NCBI GenBank assembly: GCA_000156295.1
Contig: DS999226.1
Coordinates: forward strand, 210,781 to 274,780
DNA from: a marine gamma proteobacterium HTCC2148
Lineage (GTDB): Bacteria; Pseudomonadota; Gammaproteobacteria; Pseudomonadales; Halieaceae
DNA length: 64,000 bases
Direction: 5' to 3'
This document shows, one piece after another, positions 17,168-25,757 of this stretch. The translations under genes were made by a program, and so were the position numbers. The notes under the pieces are model-generated. The model saw nothing but the letters and a program-made list of their open reading frames with translations. It was not told where the DNA came from and searched no databases. The stretch's first letter is position 1; each line of letters begins with the position of its first letter.

Positions 17168-19645
17168 ATGTCCGAAAAGCAAAGTTCCTCCGATGGAAAA
17201 CTACCCGCCAGTGCCCGTGTCGTTGTCATCGGCGGTGGCATTATCGGCACTTCTATTGCGTATCACCTGGCCCACATGGGCTGCGATGAAGTGGTGTTGC
17301 TGGAACGTGACGAAATCACGTCGGGGACCACCTGGCATGCAGCGGGACTCATGGTCACCTATGGCAGCCTTTCTGAGACAGCTACTGAGATACGCAAGTA
17401 CTCGAAATCACTCTACAGCAGGCTCGAAGCAGAGACTGGACAAGCCACCGGCATCAACAACTGTGGATTCATAGAGCTGGCAACCAGCAGTGACCGTCTG
17501 GAAGAGTATCGACGGGTATCGGCCTTTAACCGCTATTGCGGGGTAGACGTGCAGGAAATTTCTGCAAAGGAAGTTCAAGATCTTTTTCCTATCGCCAGAG
17601 TAGACGACGTACTCGCAGGCTTTTATGTCGAAGATGATGGCCGCGTGAACCCCGTTGACGTCACCATGGCTTTAGCCAAAGGGGCAAAAATGCAGGGCGC
17701 AAAGCTAATAACCGGGGTGACGGCTACCGGGGTGACTCGGCAACGCGGCAAAGTGACGGGGGTGACTACAGATCAGGGCACCATCGCCTGCGAGTTCGTT
17801 GTCAATTGCGCCGGCATGTGGGCCAGACAGTTTGGTGAAAATCACGGCATAGTCATTCCTAATCAGGCGGCCGAGCATTACTACCTTATTACCGAAGATG
17901 TCGACGGAATCAGCCGGGATTGGCCGGTCCTGGAAGACCCTTCAAATTACGGCTACTACCGCGAGGAAGTTGGCGGCCTGATGGTAGGTCTCTTCGAGCC
18001 TGTATCTGCTCCCTGGCGAGTGGAGGGCATACCTCACAATTTCTCATTTGGCGAACTGGAGCCCGATTGGGAGCGCATGACGCCGTTCCTGGAAAATGCG
18101 ATGAGCCGCATACCCATCAGCATGGACAGCGGAATCAAAAAGTTCTTCTGTGGACCGGAGAGCTTTACCCCTGACCTTGCCCCAATTGTTGGTGAATCAC
18201 CTGAACTGAAAAACTATTTCGTTGCCGCAGGACTCAATTCCATCGGCATTCTTTCTGCCGGCGGCCTGGGCAGAATAATGGCGCACTGGATACTCAAGGG
18301 CAGCCCTGACGTAGACGTGACTGGCTTCAACGTGGACCGCTTTCATGCCTACCAGTGCAACCCGGACTATCGGCGTGACAGGGCTGTGGAGTCACTGGGC
18401 ACGGTTTACAAGTGTCATTACCCGACCAAGACTACAGAAACGGCTCGCAACGTTCGCCGCTCGGCCCTCCATGATCGCCTGAAAGCTGCAGGCGCTTACT
18501 TCAGTGAAGTCAGCGGTTGGGAAGCACCTAATTGGTATGCCCCGGCTGGAGAAAAAGCCGAAGTGGAGCAGTACTCCTTCGGTCGAATGAACTGGTGGCC
18601 ATACTGGGCAGAGGAGCATCGGGCCTGCCGCGAAGATGTGATTTTGATGGACATGAGCATCATGTCAAAGTTCCTGGTCCAGGGTCGCGATGCGGGTGCT
18701 GTCCTGGAACGTATTAGCGCTAACCGGGTCAACGGAGCAACCGGCGTTATCACCTACACCCAGTGGCTCAACAACGACGGCATGCTTGAAGCCGACCTCA
18801 CCGTAACAAAACTCGCTGATGATAAGTTTCTGGTCGTTGTTACCGATACCATGCATCGACACGCCGAAACCTGGATGCAACGCCATATCCAGGAAAATGA
18901 ATTTGCTGTAGTTACCGACGTTACCGCCGGGATGACGCAAATTAATATACAGGGTCCTAAAAGTCGCGCGTTACTGCAGGCGGTAAGTTGTGCCGATCTC
19001 AGCAATGCAGCCTTTCCCTTTCGCGCTGCACGCGAGATCGACATAGGCTATGGCCGGGCCCTGTGCATTCGCATCACTTACGCCGGCGAGCTGGGCTATG
19101 AACTTTATATCTCCAGTGACCAGGCCGTAAACGTTTATGACCGACTGGTTGAGGAGGGCCATCAGCACGGTTTAGTTCACGCCGGACTGAGAGCTCTGGG
19201 CAGCCTGCGTCTGGAAAAAGCCTATCGCGACTACGGGCATGATATAGACAATACTGATAACGCCTTTGAGACTGGTCTGGGTTTTGCTGTTGCGTTGGAC
19301 AAACCGGAAGGGTTTATCGGCCGGGACGCCGCAATCGCCCAGAAAGCCAACGCACCCTATGACAGGCGGCTGGTGCAGGTGCTGGTGGAAGACCCCGAAC
19401 CCATGTTGTGGCACGCCGAGGTCATTTATCGCAACGACAAAGCGGTGGGCTATGTCAGGGCAGGCAGCTACGGACACACTCTGGGTGGTGCCGTCGGCCT
19501 TGCAATGATTGAACCTGGCGAAACAGTTAACCCGGGGTACCTCAATGAAGGCACTTGGGAAATTGATATCGCCGGCACGCGCTACCCCTGCCGCTGTTCT
19601 TTACAGCCGCTTTATGACCCAGGCATGGAACGCATTAAATCCTAA
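17168..19645 (+). CDS. Dimethylglycine/sarcosine dehydrogenase-like FAD oxidoreductase with GcvT domain
   Basis: An 825-aa two-module enzyme. Residues about 15-385 are a DAO-type FAD domain (GGGIIG at 22-27) and include TTWHAAGL with His57, the equivalent of the His that carries covalent FAD in dimethylglycine and sarcosine dehydrogenases. A FAO_M linker (about 390-440) leads to a GcvT aminomethyltransferase domain and GcvT C-terminal barrel (about 450-815), which bind tetrahydrofolate and take up the one-carbon unit. Expected reaction: oxidative N-demethylation of a methylated glycine-type amine to 5,10-methylene-THF. ATG at 17168 has AGGAAG 5 nt upstream; the earlier ATG at 17150 has none. 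Divergent from the EamA gene. Confidence 0.9.
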   Translation: MSEKQSSSDGKLPASARVVVIGGGIIGTSIAYHLAHMGCDEVVLLERDEITSGTTWHAAGLMVTYGSLSETATEIRKYSKSLYSRLEAETGQATGINNCGFIELATSSDRLEEYRRVSAFNRYCGVDVQEISAKEVQDLFPIARVDDVLAGFYVEDDGRVNPVDVTMALAKGAKMQGAKLITGVTATGVTRQRGKVTGVTTDQGTIACEFVVNCAGMWARQFGENHGIVIPNQAAEHYYLITEDVDGISRDWPVLEDPSNYGYYREEVGGLMVGLFEPVSAPWRVEGIPHNFSFGELEPDWERMTPFLENAMSRIPISMDSGIKKFFCGPESFTPDLAPIVGESPELKNYFVAAGLNSIGILSAGGLGRIMAHWILKGSPDVDVTGFNVDRFHAYQCNPDYRRDRAVESLGTVYKCHYPTKTTETARNVRRSALHDRLKAAGAYFSEVSGWEAPNWYAPAGEKAEVEQYSFGRMNWWPYWAEEHRACREDVILMDMSIMSKFLVQGRDAGAVLERISANRVNGATGVITYTQWLNNDGMLEADLTVTKLADDKFLVVVTDTMHRHAETWMQRHIQENEFAVVTDVTAGMTQINIQGPKSRALLQAVSCADLSNAAFPFRAAREIDIGYGRALCIRITYAGELGYELYISSDQAVNVYDRLVEEGHQHGLVHAGLRALGSLRLEKAYRDYGHDIDNTDNAFETGLGFAVALDKPEGFIGRDAAIAQKANAPYDRRLVQVLVEDPEPMLWHAEVIYRNDKAVGYVRAGSYGHTLGGAVGLAMIEPGETVNPGYLNEGTWEIDIAGTRYPCRCSLQPLYDPGMERIKS

Positions 19646-19716
19646 GCGCCGATAAAGGAACCCAGCCCTCCGCTAGCTACTGACACTGCGTATCGCTCTG
19701 TCGGTAAATCTAGGGC

Positions 19717-20316
19717 CTACAGCGCTGACCAGCGCAGTGCCCAGCCGCTCCCCGTATCGAGCAGCTTGTAGACAAGCTTGCGAGTTCCGCCCGTGGGCGC
19801 GGCGTTAACGTCGCCCGATTGATAAAGCGGGAATCGCCTGACCAGGGAATTTCCTACGATAGAAAATTCATCATGTCCCATGTAGCCGGCACTGATTACG
19901 GCATCGCTACCCAAAGCTTGTAATGAGATCGGGATCAATTGGAGGTTGTCAGCAATCGCATAAGCAACCACTGAACCGTAACTACCGCTGCCGGCAGACG
20001 ACACATAAGCAAACACTTCTGGCCTGCCATCCCCATTGAGGTCGGCTATTTCAGCACGGTAAACAATGCCGTCCACTTCGTCCGTTACACCGGCTTGAGC
20101 GTCACCAAGGCGGATACTTAAGCTATTCATAGAGCCCACGCCGGAGGAAGACATAATCACGTTGAATTCGAACAAGGTCAGCACGCAAGCCCCCTCCTCC
20201 AGGAGTGCCTCCTTGCCACAATCCAAGCCTGATGCCTCAGCTTGAACAGGGCCCGTAATTACCGACGTCAACACGGCCAGAAAAACCCAGGAAATACCCT
20301 GTAATACTCTCTTCAT
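19717..20316 (-). CDS. PliI-like periplasmic protein (possible I-type lysozyme inhibitor)
   Basis: A 199-aa exported protein; the ATG at 20314-20316 (AAGG upstream) begins a signal ending GPVQA. Residues about 90-125 contain DLNGDGRPEVFAYV, a Ca-binding-like FG-GAP turn, followed by SAGSGSYGSVVAY. That pairing is what I remember of the PliI family (periplasmic inhibitor of invertebrate lysozyme), whose inhibitory loop includes Ser and Tyr of an SGSYG segment. The assignment rests on this motif and could be wrong; a generic FG-GAP-like protein is the alternative. Single gene with 57 bp to the PLD lipoprotein gene on the same strand. Confidence 0.55.
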   Translation of the reverse strand: MKRVLQGISWVFLAVLTSVITGPVQAEASGLDCGKEALLEEGACVLTLFEFNVIMSSSGVGSMNSLSIRLGDAQAGVTDEVDGIVYRAEIADLNGDGRPEVFAYVSSAGSGSYGSVVAYAIADNLQLIPISLQALGSDAVISAGYMGHDEFSIVGNSLVRRFPLYQSGDVNAAPTGGTRKLVYKLLDTGSGWALRWSAL

Positions 20317-20373
20317 AAGGAACCTTTGACCAACAGTGGCGAAGTGGGTGTTCACAAAATATGGCAGCCATGA

Positions 20374-21882
20374 TCACATCTGCGAGTCTATCGGTAACAA
20401 GCCTATAAACCAGTCTTCCAACTGCTGGAACTTGGAATCAGCAGGCGGGTGACGCAGTGTTTGGTCGTCTCCAACCCAGACTAACTCTCCTTCCTTGATC
20501 TGAACCGACCAGCTGTTTTCCGGCAAAAAGTCCACCTCGGTAAGCTCGCGCAGCCGCGTGTTCAGTTCCTGACTATGAATCATTAAGCCAATTTCGGTAT
20601 TCAACTTCAACGATCTGGGGTCAAGATTACTACTTCCAACCACTGCCTTGTCCTGGTCAATAATCATAAATTTTGCATGTAGCCCCAGTTTCTTCTGCTT
20701 GGAAGGTGCTTGCATGTAAAGATCACGGTCTTGCGCATCTGCGCGAGTTTCAAAGATCTCTACCCCCGCCCCAAGAAGGCCTCGCAAATAGCCCTGATAG
20801 GCGGCGTGCGCTGCCAGGTGATTATTAGATCGCATAGAATTGGTCAGCACCCTGACTCGTACACCGCGCTTTACTACCTTTTCCATTTCTGCCAGCAACT
20901 CAGGCGTTGGCACAAAGTAGGCTGTCACAGCGATGATATCGGTCTGGGCCTCGGCGATTGTTTGCCGCAAAAAGCTCGCCAGCTGACTGGGCTGGTCGCT
21001 ATCTGCTGCCGGATCGTTAGTGGCGGGTTGATCACTGAAAAATATCGCTTTTCCTTTTAGCCCATTGTCCATTGCCGCTCGCCATGCTGCCAGCAGTTGC
21101 TGATCCTCCAGCACATCGAACTCCTCGGTATTGTCAGCGATGTACACTCTTATCGCCTTTAGTTCAACGTCGTCTGAGGGAGCATCCACAATCTGACCCA
21201 CCGGAAAGGACCAACCACTGTTCCAGAAATTATCAAAGTGCGTGCTGACGGCAGCAACACTGTTACCAGTGGTCAACACCTCCATGTCCCGAAAGTTATA
21301 GTCCCCGTGAAACCCGAAATACTCGTCGGCCATATTACGGCCACCCACAATCGCGGCCTGACTATCGACGACCAGCGCTTTGTTGTGCATTCGGTGATTC
21401 ACCCGGGCGAAATCACCCAAATTAAAGATCGTACGGCCTACCAGGCTCGCCGGCCTATTGCTGTAAGGATTGTAAAGTCGCAGCTCGATATTGGGATGGA
21501 GATCGAGGTGATGCAGGGCTAGATCCTGGTGCGGGGTGAAGGAATCATCAAGCAGGATACGCACACGGACACCGCGGTCGCCCGCCGCCACAAGATGCGC
21601 CAAAATTTGATTCCCTGTTTCATCTGGCAGCCATAAAAAACTTTCCAGATCGATTGATCGCCTGGCGCTGTCTATTGCCAACAGCCGCCAACGCGATGCC
21701 TCGTCACCAGCATTTAACAAATGAAATCGTTCATCCTCCGCGCTGTGGACAATTTGCTGCCAAAACTCATCCTGTGATGGCAACAAGGCCAGCTCTTCTT
21801 CCAGAACGGCTCTTTTAACAGGGGAGGAGCAGGCCGAAAGCAGCGTGATGAAAAGGGTCACTGCAAGCAATGCCACTTTCAT
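20374..21882 (-). CDS. Phospholipase D-family lipoprotein (cardiolipin synthase/ClsC-like)
   Basis: A 502-aa PLD-superfamily protein with two HKD motifs, HNKALVVD...GGRN and HAKFMIID...GSSN, each on a separate PLD domain, as in cardiolipin synthases and the ClsC group. The N-terminus from the ATG at 21880-21882 is a lipoprotein signal (LFITLLSAC), so the enzyme faces the periplasm, as expected for transphosphatidylation at the membrane. A start 13 codons upstream is possible. No partner such as YmdB/MdoC is adjacent. Cardiolipin or phosphatidyl-alcohol synthesis is the family role; hydrolase activity is the alternative. Confidence 0.85.
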   Translation of the reverse strand: MKVALLAVTLFITLLSACSSPVKRAVLEEELALLPSQDEFWQQIVHSAEDERFHLLNAGDEASRWRLLAIDSARRSIDLESFLWLPDETGNQILAHLVAAGDRGVRVRILLDDSFTPHQDLALHHLDLHPNIELRLYNPYSNRPASLVGRTIFNLGDFARVNHRMHNKALVVDSQAAIVGGRNMADEYFGFHGDYNFRDMEVLTTGNSVAAVSTHFDNFWNSGWSFPVGQIVDAPSDDVELKAIRVYIADNTEEFDVLEDQQLLAAWRAAMDNGLKGKAIFFSDQPATNDPAADSDQPSQLASFLRQTIAEAQTDIIAVTAYFVPTPELLAEMEKVVKRGVRVRVLTNSMRSNNHLAAHAAYQGYLRGLLGAGVEIFETRADAQDRDLYMQAPSKQKKLGLHAKFMIIDQDKAVVGSSNLDPRSLKLNTEIGLMIHSQELNTRLRELTEVDFLPENSWSVQIKEGELVWVGDDQTLRHPPADSKFQQLEDWFIGLLPIDSQM

Positions 21883-22050
21883 TGAGCGCCCGCAGTGGAC
21901 GACAAAAGAAGAAAAATGCATGTTTAAAAGATGCCCTCACCAGCAATGGATTCGAGCGTTAATGTAACCGATGACCCACCGGGGCGCACACACTAAGGGC
22001 CTATTTTTAGTGAAGGCGCTCAGGCAGGAGGAGTGGAGAAATCAAAGCAA

Positions 22051-22152
22051 CTAGAAATGCGTATGCACAGCGATGGCCACACAAATCGCACAGAACGCGA
22101 TCGCAACAGTAACTTCATCAATCTTAACGTGAAAGCTTTCAAACCTGGCCAT
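22051..22152 (-). CDS. 33-aa single-helix membrane peptide (candidate)
   Basis: In the 354 bp between prpE and the PLD gene a 33-codon frame starts at ATG 22150-22152, 8 nt after a GGAG site, and ends TAG 22051-22053. It reads as a short charged N-terminus (MARFESFHVKIDE) followed by a hydrophobic stretch of about 17 residues (VTVAIAFCAICVAIAV) and a HTHF end: the layout of a small single-pass membrane protein. It lies 84 bp after the prpE stop on the same strand and could be co-transcribed. No homologue recognised. Apart from this frame I see nothing in the interval. Confidence 0.45.
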   Translation of the reverse strand: MARFESFHVKIDEVTVAIAFCAICVAIAVHTHF

Positions 22153-22236
22153 TCGCACTCTCCATTGCACTTCGCCGAGCGTTAGTAATAGCAAAATGTG
22201 ACTAATGCCCTCAATTACAGTGAATTACACCAAGTT

Positions 22237-24102
22237 TCAGCGAGCCTGATTCGCGTAACCCAGGGTCTGAAGAGCACTACTGATTTCATCGAGAATAATC
22301 GGATCATCAATAGTGGCCGGCATTTTCCAACGCTCACCATCGGCAATGTTGCGCATGGTACCTCGCAGTATTTTGCCTGAGCGAGTCTTGGGCAAACGCT
22401 CCACCACCGCACATAGCTTAAACGCAGCCACTGGTCCGATTTTATCGCGCATAAGCTGAATACTTTCAGCCACTATGTCTTCCAAAGGCCGGTCAACGCC
22501 GGCATTCAGCACCAGCAGTCCCAGCGGCAACTGACCCTTCATCGGATCGGCCACACCAACCACGGCACATTCCGCCACGTCAGGATGATCCGCCAACACT
22601 TCTTCCATTGCCCCAGTAGAAAAACGATGTCCCGCCACATTGATAACGTCATCCGTGCGTGCCATCACAAAAATATAGCCATTTTCGTCGATATAACCGG
22701 CATCACCGGTTTCGTAATAGCCCGGGTAGCGGCTGAAATATGCGCTGATGTACCTGTCTTCAGCATTCCATAAGGTGGTAAATGTACCGGGCGGCAGTGG
22801 CTGCTTAATCACCAGCGCGCCAATATCACCCGCGGCGACCTGCTCTCCCTGCTCATTGAGCACTTGCACGTCATACCCAGGGACCGCCCTCGCTGGGGAT
22901 CCGGGCACGATAGGCAGCAACTCAATGCCCAGACAGTTTGAACATATAGGCCAGCCGGTCTCCGTCTGCCACCAGTGGTCAATTACCGGTACGCCCAGTT
23001 TATCCTCGGCCCACGCCAGGGTATTTGGGTCACAACGCTCCCCGGCAAGGAACAATGACTCCAGACAGGACGTATCGTATTGCTGCAGCAACTTTCCCTG
23101 AGGATCCTCTTTCTTGATCGCCCTGAACGCGGTGGGCGCAGTGAACATCACGTTTACCTTATGTTCAGCGATAACTCGCCAAAAAGCACCGGGGTCGGGC
23201 GTTCCCACCGGTTTGCCCTCATAGATAACCGTGGTACAGCCAGCGAACAATGGGCCATAAACAATATAGGAGTGGCCAACCACCCAGCCCACATCAGAAG
23301 CCGCCCAGTAGACGTCACCCGGCGCCACGTTATAGATATTTTTCATGCTCCACTTGAGCGCTACAATACTGCCTCCGGTGTCACGCACGACCCCTTTAGG
23401 TTGTCCAGTGGTACCGGAGGTATAAAGAATGTAAAGCGGATCATTGGCCGCGACAGGAACACAGGGAACGGGTTGCGCACCAGCCATGGCCTCAGCCCAG
23501 TCCAGGTCCCTGCCAGAGATCATGCTGGCATCCTGCATGGGACGATGGAGGATAATGCAGGCACAGGGCTTGTGCTTCGCCAGGTCAATAGCGGCATCAA
23601 GCAGCGGCTTATAAGGAACTACTCGAGCAGGCTCGACACCGCAAGTTGCCGACACAATCACTTTGGGTGAAGCATCATCAATGCGCACAGCCAGTTCGTT
23701 GCTGGCAAACCCGCCAAACACCACTGAGTGCACTGCGCCCAACCTGGCACAGGCGAGCATGGCGATAAGCGCTTCAGGCACCATGGGCATGTAAACGATG
23801 ACACGATCACCCTTCTCAACCCCTTGCGCGGCCAATACACCAGCAAACCGCGAGACTTCGTCGAGTAATTCGTTATAACTGTACTGGCGTTTGGTCGCTG
23901 TAATGGGGCTATCGTAAATCAGCGCAGCCTGATCACCTCTTCCCTGCTCCACGTGCAGGTCCAGGGCGTTATAACAGGCGTTGGTTGAGCCATCCGAAAA
24001 CCAGCGATAGAACGGCGGGTTCTCCTCATCCAGCACGGTGTCTGGGGCCTGGTACCAGTGAATATTTGCCGCGGCGTGTCGCCAGAATTCCCGATTGTTC
24101 AT
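22237..24102 (-). CDS. prpE: Propionyl-CoA synthetase (propionate--CoA ligase)
   Basis: A 621-aa acetyl/propionyl-CoA synthetase-type adenylating enzyme. The ACS N-terminal domain (FWRHAAANIHWYQ), P-loop YTSGTTGQPKG followed by VVRDTGG (the RDTGG form is typical for PrpE/ACSS3 rather than Acs), WWQTETGWPI, YYETGDAGYID and the C-terminal acetyl-lysine site PKTRSGKILRG are all present. It makes propionyl-CoA from propionate and ATP. Cytoplasmic. Located 31 bp after the ALDH gene on the same strand, so probably one transcript; no 2-methylcitrate cycle genes are in the window. Confidence 0.92.
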   Translation of the reverse strand: MNNREFWRHAAANIHWYQAPDTVLDEENPPFYRWFSDGSTNACYNALDLHVEQGRGDQAALIYDSPITATKRQYSYNELLDEVSRFAGVLAAQGVEKGDRVIVYMPMVPEALIAMLACARLGAVHSVVFGGFASNELAVRIDDASPKVIVSATCGVEPARVVPYKPLLDAAIDLAKHKPCACIILHRPMQDASMISGRDLDWAEAMAGAQPVPCVPVAANDPLYILYTSGTTGQPKGVVRDTGGSIVALKWSMKNIYNVAPGDVYWAASDVGWVVGHSYIVYGPLFAGCTTVIYEGKPVGTPDPGAFWRVIAEHKVNVMFTAPTAFRAIKKEDPQGKLLQQYDTSCLESLFLAGERCDPNTLAWAEDKLGVPVIDHWWQTETGWPICSNCLGIELLPIVPGSPARAVPGYDVQVLNEQGEQVAAGDIGALVIKQPLPPGTFTTLWNAEDRYISAYFSRYPGYYETGDAGYIDENGYIFVMARTDDVINVAGHRFSTGAMEEVLADHPDVAECAVVGVADPMKGQLPLGLLVLNAGVDRPLEDIVAESIQLMRDKIGPVAAFKLCAVVERLPKTRSGKILRGTMRNIADGERWKMPATIDDPIILDEISSALQTLGYANQAR

Positions 24103-24133
24103 TGAGCTATCCGATTAAAGCTGAGGCGAGAAA

Positions 24134-25576
24134 TCAGCTCTTCAATTTGACTAACAGGTTATACATCCGAGTCGCAAAACTGCCATAGGGCGGACGCAGA
24201 AACTGCAGCGATGAGAAGCCCGCCTGATAGAACACCGGACGCAGTTTAGAAAACGTAATAAACCCCTCTTTGCCGTGATAGTGCCCCATGCCGCTGGGGC
24301 CCACTCCTCCAAAGGGTATGTCGTGCTGGGCGACATGAAGCAAGGCATCATTCACTGTCACGCCGCCGGACATAATTCTTTCGATATAGAGATCAGCCAG
24401 CTTGCGATCATTGGTGAACGGATACAGAGCAAGGGGTCTGTCCTTGCTGTTCACGTAGTCGATCACTTCCTGCGGTTCCTTATAACTTTGTACCATCAAC
24501 AAGGGGCCAAACGTCTCCCGGTTGCGGATTGTCATCTCTTCGGTAGTGTCCAGGACCAGGTGCATAGGGAACTTGCGGGACTCATAATTAATCGGCTGAT
24601 CACCGCACAGATTGACGATAGTCGCGCCTTTTTCCTGCGCGTCGGCGAGGGTATCGGCGAGGCGTTTCATGGAGCGATCATCGATAACTGAGGTGTAATC
24701 AGTGTGCTCAATATTCGGACAATGCTTAGCCACGTAAGCCCTGGTGTGCTCTATAAATTCCTCTCGCTGGCTCTCGTGGACGAACACGTAATCAACGTTG
24801 GTGCATATTTGGCCGGCGTTGAACTGCTTCACGAACATGATGCGTTCAGTCGCCTTCTTCAAATTGTAGTTGGGGTCTATTACTGCTGGGGCTTTACCGC
24901 CGAGTTCAAGTACGACAGGTGTCAGGTTTTGGGCGGCGGACGCCATAACGGACTTGCCGGTTTGGCCAGAGCCTGTGAACACAATCAGGTCGAAAGGTAT
25001 TTTGGAAAATTCAACGCCTACGCCACCGGTTTCTTCGAAAAAGCGTAGCTTGTCCACCGGGAAGTATTTGGGCGAGAGTTCCATCAGCAGGCGGGTCAAG
25101 TTAATAGAATTTTCCGACATTTTAACCATCGCGCGATTACCCGCGGCAAAGGCTGAAGCCAAAGGCATAAAGCTCAAATTGATCGGGAAATTCCACGGTA
25201 CTATCATGCCCACCACGCCCAGCGGCTGGGGGATCACTCGGTTTTTAGCACCGGGAAACATCATGATATCGACATGGCGTTTCTGCACCTTCATCCAACC
25301 CTTGAGGTGCTTGATAGCGTCGTTAATGCCATCTGTGACCGCAATGATTTCCGCAAACTGGGTCTCATGCCGGGAGCGGTTGCCATAGTCTGCGCTGATA
25401 GCATCGATGATTGCATCCATGTTTTCCGACAGCATTCTTTTGAGGTTCTGCAAATCCTGCTTACGCTGCTGGTAATCGGGATTAGGAGCCGCCAGGTATT
25501 CGGTGCGTTGCAGCTGAAATTGGCTGTTTAGCATCGCAGCGTTATCAAGGGTCGGGGTTTCCTGTGCAACAGTCAT
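24134..25576 (-). CDS. Class 3 aldehyde dehydrogenase (coniferyl aldehyde dehydrogenase type)
   Basis: A 480-aa NAD(P)-dependent aldehyde dehydrogenase of the short class-3/coniferyl aldehyde dehydrogenase group. Motifs: PWNFPINL, FTGSGQTGK (Rossmann turn), ELGGKAP with general-base Glu, and NAGQICTNVDYV with catalytic Cys near residue 257. The C-terminus ends with a hydrophobic-aromatic helix (PPYGSFATRMYNLLVKL) like membrane-associated fatty-aldehyde dehydrogenases. It oxidises aromatic or medium/long-chain aldehydes to acids; together with prpE a role in carboxylic acid catabolism is plausible. Divergent from the SRPBCC-SDR gene. Confidence 0.88.
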   Translation of the reverse strand: MTVAQETPTLDNAAMLNSQFQLQRTEYLAAPNPDYQQRKQDLQNLKRMLSENMDAIIDAISADYGNRSRHETQFAEIIAVTDGINDAIKHLKGWMKVQKRHVDIMMFPGAKNRVIPQPLGVVGMIVPWNFPINLSFMPLASAFAAGNRAMVKMSENSINLTRLLMELSPKYFPVDKLRFFEETGGVGVEFSKIPFDLIVFTGSGQTGKSVMASAAQNLTPVVLELGGKAPAVIDPNYNLKKATERIMFVKQFNAGQICTNVDYVFVHESQREEFIEHTRAYVAKHCPNIEHTDYTSVIDDRSMKRLADTLADAQEKGATIVNLCGDQPINYESRKFPMHLVLDTTEEMTIRNRETFGPLLMVQSYKEPQEVIDYVNSKDRPLALYPFTNDRKLADLYIERIMSGGVTVNDALLHVAQHDIPFGGVGPSGMGHYHGKEGFITFSKLRPVFYQAGFSSLQFLRPPYGSFATRMYNLLVKLKS

Positions 25577-25662
25577 GGCGATCTCACTTAGGTTGTTGTC
25601 GAAAATTCAGTGCCGACTAGTTTACTCTCCTTCATCGCTATTACCTGCACTTTATCATCCGA

Positions 25663-25692
25663 TGATCAGTCATATATGGCCAAACTTAAGGT
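25663..25692 (+). promoter_or_regulatory. Candidate ECF sigma-ChrR type promoter before SRPBCC-SDR/photolyase operon
   Basis: TGATCA at 25663-25668, 18-bp spacer, TAAGGT at 25687-25692. This is the -35/-10 arrangement known for RpoE of the RpoE-ChrR pair (TGATCC, 18-19 bp, TAAGA) and matches the two copies beside the sigma gene in this window. It lies about 65 bp before the ATG at 25758. Reading made by eye; a position-specific search would be needed to give a score. Confidence 0.6.
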
Positions 25693-25757
25693 GAGCCATA
25701 GCGAACGATGATGCGTATCTAAAGACACTTGAATTCAACTGTTAAAAGAGATCGCCA

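Noticed and set aside
25637-25668. Reverse reading of the TGATCA palindrome as an ECF promoter for the ALDH/prpE operon
   Set aside because: On the minus strand TAATAG appears after 19 bp, but the -10 agrees poorly and the TGATCA is palindromic, so it matches in both directions automatically. Not listed as a feature.
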